NCBI RefSeq assembly: GCF_048323675.1
Contig: NZ_JBLWFK010000001.1
Location: 248,001 to 312,000 of the forward strand
Source of the DNA: Mangrovimicrobium sp048323675
GTDB taxonomy: Bacteria > Pseudomonadota > Gammaproteobacteria > Pseudomonadales > Halieaceae
DNA length: 64,000 nucleotides
Reading direction: 5' to 3'
In this document: positions 34,999 through 42,837 of the stretch, piece after piece
How positions within the stretch are numbered: position 1 is the stretch's first letter
Layout: the number at the start of each line of letters is the position of its first letter
Notes under the pieces: model-generated
Told to the model about the DNA's origin: nothing
Databases searched by the model: none
The model's input: the letters and a program-made list of their open reading frames with translations, nothing else
Translations under genes and position numbers: made by a program

Positions 34999-35580
34999 GT
35001 GAACAAGATATTCCTCACCGCCGACGACCTCCTGCACGATTCCTACCGGCTCGCCCAGCTGGTCTACGAAAGCGGTTTCCGGCCCAACTTCATCATCGGC
35101 GTCTGGCGCGGCGGCGCCCCCGTCGGCATCGCCGTGCAGGAATTCCTCGATTACATCGGCGTCAAGACCGACCATATCGCCATCCGCACCTCCAGCTACA
35201 CCGGCATCAACCAGCAGGAAAAAACCGTGCGCGTGCACGGCCTGCACTACATCATCGATAACGTGAACGCCGAGGACAAAGTGTTGCTGGTGGACGACGT
35301 GTTCGATTCCGGCCGCAGCCTGCGCGCCACCCTGGCCGAGCTGAAGGACAAGTGCCGGCGCAACCTGCCCGCGACCATCCGCATCGCCTGCCCCTGGTAC
35401 AAGCCGAACAAGAATGTCACCGATATCCGGCCGGACTACTACGTCCATGAGACCGACGACTGGCTGGTGTTTCCTCACGAGCTGAAAGGCCTCACGCTGG
35501 ACGAAATCTGCGCCGGCAAGGGGCGCGTCGCCGACCCGCTCGCACAGTGCCTCCGCAACGCGCGCGGCAATGCGGACTGA
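34999..35580 (+). CDS. Purine phosphoribosyltransferase paralog 1
   Basis: 193 residues. The PRPP-binding motif LLVDDVFDSGRS, the early FIIGVWRGGAPVGIAVQEFL and a 6-oxopurine-binding-like YVHETDDWLVFPHEL are present. Length and layout fit hypoxanthine/xanthine-guanine phosphoribosyltransferases. It would return bases made nearby to the nucleotide pool. Two paralogs occur at 48976 and 49631. Confidence 0.87.
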   Translation: MNKIFLTADDLLHDSYRLAQLVYESGFRPNFIIGVWRGGAPVGIAVQEFLDYIGVKTDHIAIRTSSYTGINQQEKTVRVHGLHYIIDNVNAEDKVLLVDDVFDSGRSLRATLAELKDKCRRNLPATIRIACPWYKPNKNVTDIRPDYYVHETDDWLVFPHELKGLTLDEICAGKGRVADPLAQCLRNARGNAD

Positions 35581-35640
35581 ACATGCGGTGATGCGAGTCG
35601 CGGGCACCGCAGCGGAGCCCCGGTAAGCGCGCGGGGCACT

Positions 35641-37116
35641 TCAGTTGCCCGCCGCAGCCACTTTTTCCAGGTCGCCAGCCGCCGCCTCCGCGCGAATACG
35701 GTCGGTGCGCTGGTCGATCTCCCGGCGGATTTCCGCCTCGTCGTAGGTGAGCAGGTCGGTGCCGTTCACCACCTGTTCACCGCCCACCCAGACTTCCTTC
35801 AGGTTGCGCAGGCTGGCTGCCAGTACGTAGGTCGCCAGCGGTTCATAGACCGGTCCGGTGTCCGGGCTGCGCGGATCGACCACGAGGAAATCCGCAAATT
35901 TGCCCACCTCGAGGCTGCCCACCTTGTCCTCGATGTTGAGTACCTTCGCGCTGTCGAGGGTGTGCAGGTAGAGCATGTCCTGGATCGACAGGGCGCTCGC
36001 CTTCTTGTGCAGGCCGCGCATGGTGTAGAGGCCGATACGCAGGTTCTGGAAGGGGTCGGAGACGTCGGTGCAGGACTGGTCGTCGAGACCCACCGCCACC
36101 GGGATGCCGAGCTCGCGGTAGCGTACGACATCGGCGATGCCGTCGGCGAGGCGACCGTTGGAAGTGGGCTGCCAGCTCATCCGCGCTCCGCTCTCCACCA
36201 CCCGGTCGAGGATGGCGTCGTTGACGTGGATAAAGTGGCCGAAGATGAAATCCGGGCCCAGGGCGCCGGCATCGTCGTACCAGGCGAACTTGGCCTGCTG
36301 TTCGGGCACCGCGTTGGGGCTTTCCAGGAAGTGGCTCTGGTTCATTACCCCGAATTCGCGCATGGCGCGCACTTCCAGTTTGGCGGTGCGGTCGGTGGGC
36401 ATGAACTGCTGCTGGCCGGAGATGGCGTCGGCCAGGTACTGCGGGTCATCGTGCAGGCCTTCCTTTTTCGCCCAGTCCAGCAGGTCGCCGAAGCGGCCGA
36501 TAATGTCGTCGTCACTGCCAATTTCCGAGAGCCAGGGACTGTTGATAAAGCGCATCCCCGAATCCAGCTTGGCCCTGATCTGGTTCTCCTCGAAAGGACC
36601 GGGTTTCTGGGTGGGCGCCCCCTGGGGCTGGCTGGGGTCGTCGGTCAGTTCTTCCAGCACGCCGGGGTAGGTGAAATCGTAGGCGGTGGTGATACCGTTG
36701 CGCAGGAAATCCACGGAGCCGTGCAGGGTGAACCAGTAGATGTCATCGGCGGTGGTGTGGCGCAGGTAGTAGTCCCAGGCGCGGAACCAGCCATAGAGGT
36801 TGACGTCGTGGCCCAGGCCGCGCAGCGGGCTCATGTAGATGTGGCTGTGGGCGGAGATAAACCCGGGGGCGACCATCTTCCCGCCCATGTCGCGTACCAC
36901 CGGTGCGCTGATCTCCGCCGGCGGCTTGCCCGCACCGATGGCCATGATCCTGCCGTCGTCACCCACCTGCATGTAGCCGCTGAAGGCATCGGGCTGGTCG
37001 GGGTCGACGGTGATCAGGGTGGCGTTGGTCAGCAGCAGTTGCGGCGCGGCGGCCGCTGCCAGTGCGGGTGCGCCGATAAGGGCGCTGGCGACCAGGGCGG
37101 CAAGTACTTTTTTCAT
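35641..37116 (-). CDS. Exported amidohydrolase-family protein A
   Basis: 491 residues with a clear signal peptide (KKVLAALVASALIGAPALA). Metal motif GFISAHSHIYMSPLRGL, then FGHFIHVND and GLDDQSCTDVSDPF, with a C-terminal LEVGKFADFLVVDP. Family members include deaminases of aminopurines and related rings; substrate unknown. It is paralogous to the exported amidohydrolase at 46048 (both have YWFTLHG, D/M-x-L-x-GITT and SNGRLA). Last gene of the operon that starts at 41240. Confidence 0.82.
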   Translation of the reverse strand: MKKVLAALVASALIGAPALAAAAAPQLLLTNATLITVDPDQPDAFSGYMQVGDDGRIMAIGAGKPPAEISAPVVRDMGGKMVAPGFISAHSHIYMSPLRGLGHDVNLYGWFRAWDYYLRHTTADDIYWFTLHGSVDFLRNGITTAYDFTYPGVLEELTDDPSQPQGAPTQKPGPFEENQIRAKLDSGMRFINSPWLSEIGSDDDIIGRFGDLLDWAKKEGLHDDPQYLADAISGQQQFMPTDRTAKLEVRAMREFGVMNQSHFLESPNAVPEQQAKFAWYDDAGALGPDFIFGHFIHVNDAILDRVVESGARMSWQPTSNGRLADGIADVVRYRELGIPVAVGLDDQSCTDVSDPFQNLRIGLYTMRGLHKKASALSIQDMLYLHTLDSAKVLNIEDKVGSLEVGKFADFLVVDPRSPDTGPVYEPLATYVLAASLRNLKEVWVGGEQVVNGTDLLTYDEAEIRREIDQRTDRIRAEAAAGDLEKVAAAGN

Positions 37117-37155
37117 GGGTAAAACGTGCTCCTGTGCAGGGGAATGGTTGCGGGC

Positions 37156-38157
37156 TCAGCCAGCGAGTGCCGCGTCGATGCGCTCGCGCAGCGCCTGTTT
37201 TGTGGCGCTGTCGCAAAAGGCGCTGTCCACCGCGTGGTGCTGGAACCCGGCGATGTCCTCGAGGCTGAAACCAAAGTGTCCGGCGATCCAGGCCAGTTCC
37301 TCGCTGAGGTCGGTCTTCAGCACCACCGGGTCGTCGGTGTTGAGGGTCATTTTTACCCCGGCCTCCAGCAGGCGCGGGAAGGGGTGGGCCTCGAGGGTCG
37401 GGTAGAGGATGCTGCAGTTGCTGCGCAGGCAGACATTCAGGGTGATGTCCTCGTCGACCAGGCGCCGGGTGAGCGTCGGCTCCTCAATGGCGCGCACGCC
37501 GTGGTCGATACGCGAGACCCCGAGCAGGTCCAGCGCGTCGCGCACACCGTCCGGTCCCGCGGATTCACCGGCATGGGCGGTTACCCCGAAGCCCAGTTCC
37601 CGGGCCATGGCGTAGGCCCTGGCGAAACGCTCCCCGGTGGGACCGGCGGCAGTCTCGTTGCCGTCGACGGACAGGCCGGCGATGCGCGCGATGCCCGACT
37701 CGCCCATCCAGCGCACCAGTGCCTCGGCTTCAGCCGCGGACTGCTGCCGCAGGATCGAGGGCAGCAGGCGAACATCGACGCCGTAAGTCGTCTCCACCGC
37801 GTCGAAGGTTTCAGCCAGCGCCGGCAGCAACTCGCTGTAGGGCAGGGCGGCCCAGTGGGTCGGATTGATGATGACTTCGGTGTAGACGATGCCCTGCTGC
37901 TGGCAGCGGCGGCCGAAGTTCTCCGCCACCAGGCGCGCCTCTTCGGCGCTGGCCACCAGCGAACAGACCCAGTCGAGGGTGCGCAGGAAAGCGCTGATGT
38001 CGCTGAGGTCATAGAGGTCATCCAGCGGCCGCGGCAGGGCGACGCCGCGGGCGTCCGCCAGTTGCTGGACGAGCGCCGGATCGAAGGTGCCCTCCAGGTG
38101 GATGTGCATTTCAAGCTTGGGCAGGGCGCGGATGGCGCTCTCGGTGGCGATGGTCAT
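37156..38157 (-). CDS. add: Adenosine deaminase
   Basis: 333 residues. ADA family landmarks: LPKLEMHIHLEGTFDP, TAHAGESAGPDGVRDALD (His and catalytic Glu), RIDHGVRA and NTDDPVVLKT. VNPTHWA-like INPTHWA and LRSNCSILYP point to a nucleoside-type ADA distinct from the PA0148-type enzyme at 13418. It converts adenosine to inosine. It follows the flavin monooxygenase gene by 9 nt. Confidence 0.85.
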   Translation of the reverse strand: MTIATESAIRALPKLEMHIHLEGTFDPALVQQLADARGVALPRPLDDLYDLSDISAFLRTLDWVCSLVASAEEARLVAENFGRRCQQQGIVYTEVIINPTHWAALPYSELLPALAETFDAVETTYGVDVRLLPSILRQQSAAEAEALVRWMGESGIARIAGLSVDGNETAAGPTGERFARAYAMARELGFGVTAHAGESAGPDGVRDALDLLGVSRIDHGVRAIEEPTLTRRLVDEDITLNVCLRSNCSILYPTLEAHPFPRLLEAGVKMTLNTDDPVVLKTDLSEELAWIAGHFGFSLEDIAGFQHHAVDSAFCDSATKQALRERIDAALAG

Positions 38158-38166
38158 GCGGTGTTC

Positions 38167-39420
38167 CTACTGGTAGATCCCGGGTTCCGGCTCCCAGCCG
38201 GTGATGACATGGCGGCCGATCTCGTGGTTTTTCCACTCCATCGGGTCGTGAAGGGCGAGGGTGCGGGCATTGCGCCACCAGTAATCGAAGCCGGCGCCGC
38301 CGGCGACGGAGCGCGTGCCCATCAGCGCGTGCAGCTCGCCGGTGCACTTCAGCGCCGCCCGCGAGGCCGCGGATTTGGCGGCGGAAATCGGGATGGCGAG
38401 CTGGCCGCGGCTGATTTTGCCCGCTTCGTAGGCGTCCAGCAGCTCGCCGCAGCGCTGGGTTGCGGCCCAGGCGCAGGCGAGGTCCGCGGCCATCTCCCCG
38501 GCGCTGCGCAGCACCATCGGGTCCTGGTTGGCGTGCTCGACGCCGGTCTGGGCCCAGGGCCGGGATTTCTCGTTGATGAACGGCACCGCGGCCGCGAGCG
38601 CGCCAAAGCCCATGCCGCACAACAGCGCGGCGAAACCGGCCTGGTAGCGCAGCGCGGACTGCAACAGCGGCGCCTTGCCGGTCACCGAGCCCACCCATTC
38701 CGCCGGGCACTGCACATTGTCGAAGCTGATCGAACCGGAATCCGTCGCGCGCTGGCCGAGGGCGTCCCAGTCGCGGTTGACGGTGACCCCGGCTGTATCT
38801 TTCGGAATCAGCAGCAGTTGCATGCCGAGTATTGGATTGTCCGCGGTGGCGGCGGCTGCGTTGAAGGCCCAGGTCGCAATCTGGTCTGCCTCGGCGGCGC
38901 CGGTGGTGTAGATCTTGAGGCCGTCGACGACAAAGCCGCCATCGCCGGTAGGCGTGGCGGTGGTCTTCAGCGGCTCCACTGCGGAACGCCCGGACTCCGC
39001 GACCGCCAGGCCGACGATCTGCTGCTGGTTGACAATGAAATCCGCCAGCCGTGCGCGCTGGAACTCCGGGCAGTAGGCGAATATTTCCCGCACCAGTTCG
39101 TCGTGCACCTTGTACAGCTGCCCCACCGCCGGGTCTACCGTGGCCAGGCGCATCTGTATCTCCAGGCTGGCGGCGTGGCTGATGCCCATGCCGCCGAGGT
39201 CCTGCGGTACGACCGCGCTCAGCAGTCCAGCCTGCTTGAGCGCCGCCATCGAGGCGCTGGGGTAGCGACCGGCGGCGTCGTTCTGCGGCGCCAGTTCGCG
39301 CAGGCTGGCGTCCATGACCTGGTGCAGGCGGGCGAGCAGGGACAGCTCTGCGGGCGCCAGCAGCGGTGTGGGAACGGTGTGTCCGAGAATCGGCGGCAAG
39401 GTTTCTTGCAATGTCGTCAT
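38167..39420 (-). CDS. Acyl-CoA-dehydrogenase-fold flavoprotein, DszC/SfnB-like monooxygenase
   Basis: 417 residues. N-terminal helical domain (ALKQAGLLSAVVPQDLGGMG), central VGLAVAESGRS and VDGLKIYTTGAAEADQI, and a C-terminal helical bundle with LMGTRSVAGGAGFDYWWRNARTLALHDP. The last motif, with ALHDP, is seen in flavin-dependent monooxygenases such as DszC and SfnB rather than in acyl-CoA dehydrogenases. Overlaps the upstream adenine deaminase by 4 nt. Its location among deaminases suggests oxidation of a purine or N-alkyl purine (inference). Confidence 0.82.
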   Translation of the reverse strand: MTTLQETLPPILGHTVPTPLLAPAELSLLARLHQVMDASLRELAPQNDAAGRYPSASMAALKQAGLLSAVVPQDLGGMGISHAASLEIQMRLATVDPAVGQLYKVHDELVREIFAYCPEFQRARLADFIVNQQQIVGLAVAESGRSAVEPLKTTATPTGDGGFVVDGLKIYTTGAAEADQIATWAFNAAAATADNPILGMQLLLIPKDTAGVTVNRDWDALGQRATDSGSISFDNVQCPAEWVGSVTGKAPLLQSALRYQAGFAALLCGMGFGALAAAVPFINEKSRPWAQTGVEHANQDPMVLRSAGEMAADLACAWAATQRCGELLDAYEAGKISRGQLAIPISAAKSAASRAALKCTGELHALMGTRSVAGGAGFDYWWRNARTLALHDPMEWKNHEIGRHVITGWEPEPGIYQ

Positions 39421-41240
39421 GGCAGCTGGTGTATGTGTTGGGGGCAGCGGCAGCAGACCACCACCGGGATGAATTCCATGTTGTAGGAGTCGATCAGGCC
39501 CTTTTCGGTGAGGCCGTAATCGGGCACGCCGGCGAGGCCGACGAAGGCGAGGATCATGAACGGACTGTTCAGGGTACTGCCGAGCGCGCGGGCGGCGGCG
39601 TCCACCGCATCGGACTGCTCCAGCACCTGCTCCCAGGGCAGGTCGGACATGATCCCGGCCACCGGCAGGGGCAGGCTGGCGAGCACCTCGCCGTCGCGCA
39701 CCGCGACATAACCGCCGCCGAGTTCACGCAGGGCGTTGGCCGCCGTCGCCATGTCGGCGTTGTTGGTGCCGAGCACCACGAGGTTCTGGTTTTCGCAGTT
39801 GGTGGTGCCGGCGATGGCGCCCGCCTGCAGGCCGAAGCCGCGGACGAAGCCACAGGCGCGGGTGTCGGTGCCGTGGTGGCGGTCGATCACGGCGATCTTC
39901 GCCACGTCCTGTGCCGGATCCGCCCGGACATCGCCATCGATGACGGAAAGCTCCGCTTCGAAGGCGCGCTTGAAGTAGCCGTCGTACATCTCCATCGCCC
40001 GCACCACGGCGACCTCACCGGCGGCGGCCCGGGCAGTGACGCGGAAGGCCTCGGCACTGAAGTTTTCCGGCAGGTGAACGCTGCCGTAGAGTGAAGCGGG
40101 GATGGTGTCGGGGTTGGCAAACAGGGCTTCGCCGTCCCCGGCCACCCATTGGCCGTTGAGCATGACGCGCAGCGGCTTTGCATCTTCAAGTGATTCCAGG
40201 ACCTGCAGGTCGGCGATCCGGCTCGGGGTGATCGAGCCGATCAGGTGGTCGAGGCGGTAGAAACTGGCGGCGTTGAGGCTGGCCATGGCATAGGCCTCCA
40301 GCACCGGGACGCCGCAGCGGATGGCCTCGCGCACGTGGTGGTCGATATGGCCGACGCGGTAGAGATCGTCGACATGGCGATCGTCGGCACAGAAGGAGAA
40401 GAACGGGTAGCCGCCGGCAACCGCGTTGGTGTCGGCGAAGACCAGCGGCACGTTGTCGTTCATGGAGCCGGACATCACGGTAATCATCATGCCCAGGCGA
40501 ATCCGTTCGAGCACCTCGCCGGTGTCAAAGGCGTTGTGGTCGTCGGAGATGCCGGAGGCCGCGTAGGACCACAGCAGTTCATCCTTTACCCGCGCCGTGT
40601 GGCCGGTGCAGCGGCGGCCCTCGGCCAGGGCCTGGGCGTACATGCGCGCCGCGCGTTCATCGAAGCCGAAGGGGGTCGATTCACCCACGGTGGCGGCGTG
40701 GCTGCAGGACAGCCGGCTCAGCTGCTCTTCCTCGGTAACCGTGGCGCCGCCCAGCTCCAGTGCCGGCGAGCGCGGAATCCGGCTGGAGATCTGCTGGAAG
40801 ATTTTCAGCGGCGTGGCGGTCTGGCCGGCCCAGTCCATGGCGCTGGCGCCGAGCACGTTGCCGATGCAGTTGGGGTCCGCCAGCACGCAGCCGGTGCCGC
40901 GCGGGACCACGCAACGGGCGAACTCGCCCGGCGTGAGCAGGCTGTACTCGATGTGCAGGTGGGTGTCGATGAAGGTCGGGGCGATATAGCGGCCGCCCAT
41001 ATCCAGGATTTCCGGCTCACCGTGGGCGGGATGCCCGCAGGGAACCACGGCGGCGATATGCCGCCCCGAAATCCAGACATCCCGGTCAAGAATTTCCCGG
41101 CTGTGCAGTGACAGCACCCTCGCATTGGCCAGTACCAGGTCCGCTGCGGCGCGGCCGCCGGCGACTGCCTGCAGGCGCACCAGTTCCCCGGCCTGTGCCG
41201 CGAGGTGGTAGCCAAGTGGTTTCTGGGGTGTTGCCGACAT
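39417..41240 (-). CDS. Adenine deaminase (Ade family), cytoplasmic paralog
   Basis: 607 residues from ATG 41240 (MSATPQKPLGYH); the frame is open further upstream through a sequence that does not resemble the family. Ade landmarks: LVLANARVLSLHSREILDRDVWI, metal motif FIDTHLHIEYSLLTPGEFA, GISDDHN, SSNC-like TTNCENQNLVVLGTN. The usual HGHCPG is replaced by RRCTGHTARV. No signal peptide. First gene of the four-gene operon with the flavoprotein, add and exported amidohydrolase A. It diverges from the NCS2 permease gene. Confidence 0.85.
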   Translation of the reverse strand: MSATPQKPLGYHLAAQAGELVRLQAVAGGRAAADLVLANARVLSLHSREILDRDVWISGRHIAAVVPCGHPAHGEPEILDMGGRYIAPTFIDTHLHIEYSLLTPGEFARCVVPRGTGCVLADPNCIGNVLGASAMDWAGQTATPLKIFQQISSRIPRSPALELGGATVTEEEQLSRLSCSHAATVGESTPFGFDERAARMYAQALAEGRRCTGHTARVKDELLWSYAASGISDDHNAFDTGEVLERIRLGMMITVMSGSMNDNVPLVFADTNAVAGGYPFFSFCADDRHVDDLYRVGHIDHHVREAIRCGVPVLEAYAMASLNAASFYRLDHLIGSITPSRIADLQVLESLEDAKPLRVMLNGQWVAGDGEALFANPDTIPASLYGSVHLPENFSAEAFRVTARAAAGEVAVVRAMEMYDGYFKRAFEAELSVIDGDVRADPAQDVAKIAVIDRHHGTDTRACGFVRGFGLQAGAIAGTTNCENQNLVVLGTNNADMATAANALRELGGGYVAVRDGEVLASLPLPVAGIMSDLPWEQVLEQSDAVDAAARALGSTLNSPFMILAFVGLAGVPDYGLTEKGLIDSYNMEFIPVVVCCRCPQHIHQLP

Positions 41241-41408
41241 AAGTCCTGACCAGCCTGAATCGCTGAGGGCTATGCAAGTAGCAGGCCAGTAAAAACCTGC
41301 GGGCATGTTTATTGCTTTGCTGTCAGGGGGTGGTCAGGGAGGGCACGGCCCGCCAGCCACGCCGGCTGCCGGGGTGCCGCAAGGGGCGCGGAAACACCGG
41401 TTAAAAAG

Positions 41409-41424
41409 TTGACCAAAAGGTAAA
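41409..41424. promoter_or_regulatory. RutR-like operator before the NCS2 permease
   Basis: TTGACCAAAAGGTAAA has one perfect RutR half-site and a 5/7 second half, 12 of 14 specified bases. It ends 3 bp before the permease ATG and overlaps the only AGG that could serve as its ribosome site. It lies between divergent genes and could serve both. Confidence 0.55.
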
Positions 41425-41426
41425 GA

Positions 41427-42836
41427 ATGGAAAGTTCCCGGGAATTGGATGGTCAGGAAATGGGGCAAATCAGGGCAGAAAGTCCGGATTCTGCACCAAA
41501 CTGGTTCGCTGCGTATCTCGACCGCAAGTTCAAAATTTCGAGCAGGGGCTCCAGCCTGCGCACCGAGATGCTGGCCGCGCTGACCACCTTCGCGACCATG
41601 TCCTACGTCCTTGCGGTACACCCCATGGTCATGGCGGATGCGGGCATGGACCGCGCAGCGGTCATTACCCTGACCGCGGTGGTGGCCGGGGCGTTTTCCA
41701 TCCTGATGGGCCTGATGGCCAACCTGCCCATCGTCCAGGCCCCGGGCATGGGGGCCAACGCGATTTTCTCCTACACCATCATCATCGGCATGGGGGTGCC
41801 GCTGGAGGCGGCGCTCGGGCTGGTATTCTGGAGCGGGGTGATTTTCCTGTTGCTGACGGTCACCGGGGTGCGGCGCATGCTGCTCGATGCCTTCCCCGAC
41901 GACCTCAAGTTCGCCCTGACCGCCGGCATCGGCCTGTTCCTGATGTTTATCGGGCTCAAGGGGGCCGGGATTATCGTCGGCGCCACCGCACCCGCGCTGA
42001 TCAGCCTCGGTAACCTGAGCCAGCCGGCGGTGCTGCTGCCCTTGCTGGGTGTGCCCCTGGTCATGGGGCTGATGGCGCGCCGGGTGCCCGGCGCGATTCT
42101 CCTGGTGATCGTGCTGATTACCCTGGTCGGCCTGCTGGTGCCGGCGGCGGGGGGCGAGGGCAATGTCACCCGGGTGCCGGAGGCCTTTGTGTCGGCGCCG
42201 GTATCCTTTTCCCAGTACGTGATGATCCTCGATATCGGTTATCTCTGGAGCAATTTCCCCAGCGCTTTTCCGGTCCTGCTCACCCTGGTGTTCCTGGACC
42301 TGTTCAGCAGCCTCGCTGCCATGAACGCGATGTGCCAGCGCGCCGGGCTGGTGGACGAGCACGGCAATATGCTCAAGCCCACCGCGGCGCTGTCCGCGGA
42401 CGCCATCGCCACCATCGGCTCCGCGATGGCCGGCACCTCGACGACCAATTGCTACGGCGAGTCCGCCGCCGGCATCGAGTCCGGTGGACGGACGGGGTTG
42501 GTGGCGATCCTGGTCGGCCTGCTGTTCTTCCTCGCCCTGTTCATCAACCCGCTGTTGCTGGTGATTCCGGTGCAGGCGACCGCGCCGGCGCTGGTGTTTA
42601 TCGGCCTGCTGATGTTCTCGGAAGTGCGCCACATCAATTTCGACAATATCGTGACCGGGGGTAGCGCCATCATCACGCTTATCCTGATGGGGGTGACCTC
42701 GATCAGCGACGGTATGGCGCTGGGCATGATCGCGTTCACCGCGGCGATGGCCCTCACCGGGCACGTGCGGCAGATCAAGCCCCTCAGCTGGGTGCTGAGC
42801 GCCTGTTTCGTCGCCTATTTCGCGCTGGGTGCCTGA
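41427..42836 (+). CDS. NCS2-family purine permease (AzgA/GhxP-like)
   Basis: 469 residues; an internal Met at 41460 is an alternative start. About 12-14 hydrophobic helices. LRTEMLAALTTFATMSYVLAVHP, QAPGMGANAIFSYTII and AGTSTTNCYGESAAGIESGGRTGLVAI are hallmarks of the AzgA-like branch, which takes up adenine, guanine and hypoxanthine by proton symport. A RutR-like operator sits at its start. The PD40-amidohydrolase gene follows after 1 nt. Confidence 0.92.
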   Translation: MESSRELDGQEMGQIRAESPDSAPNWFAAYLDRKFKISSRGSSLRTEMLAALTTFATMSYVLAVHPMVMADAGMDRAAVITLTAVVAGAFSILMGLMANLPIVQAPGMGANAIFSYTIIIGMGVPLEAALGLVFWSGVIFLLLTVTGVRRMLLDAFPDDLKFALTAGIGLFLMFIGLKGAGIIVGATAPALISLGNLSQPAVLLPLLGVPLVMGLMARRVPGAILLVIVLITLVGLLVPAAGGEGNVTRVPEAFVSAPVSFSQYVMILDIGYLWSNFPSAFPVLLTLVFLDLFSSLAAMNAMCQRAGLVDEHGNMLKPTAALSADAIATIGSAMAGTSTTNCYGESAAGIESGGRTGLVAILVGLLFFLALFINPLLLVIPVQATAPALVFIGLLMFSEVRHINFDNIVTGGSAIITLILMGVTSISDGMALGMIAFTAAMALTGHVRQIKPLSWVLSACFVAYFALGA

Positions 42837-42837
42837 G

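Noticed and set aside
38167..39420. Ordinary acyl-CoA dehydrogenase of fatty-acid oxidation
   Set aside because: The C-terminal ALHDP segment resembles DszC/SfnB monooxygenases and no beta-oxidation genes are nearby.
41250..41275. CTGACCAGCCTGAATC upstream of the cytoplasmic Ade gene as a fifth operator
   Set aside because: The left half fits but the right half does not.
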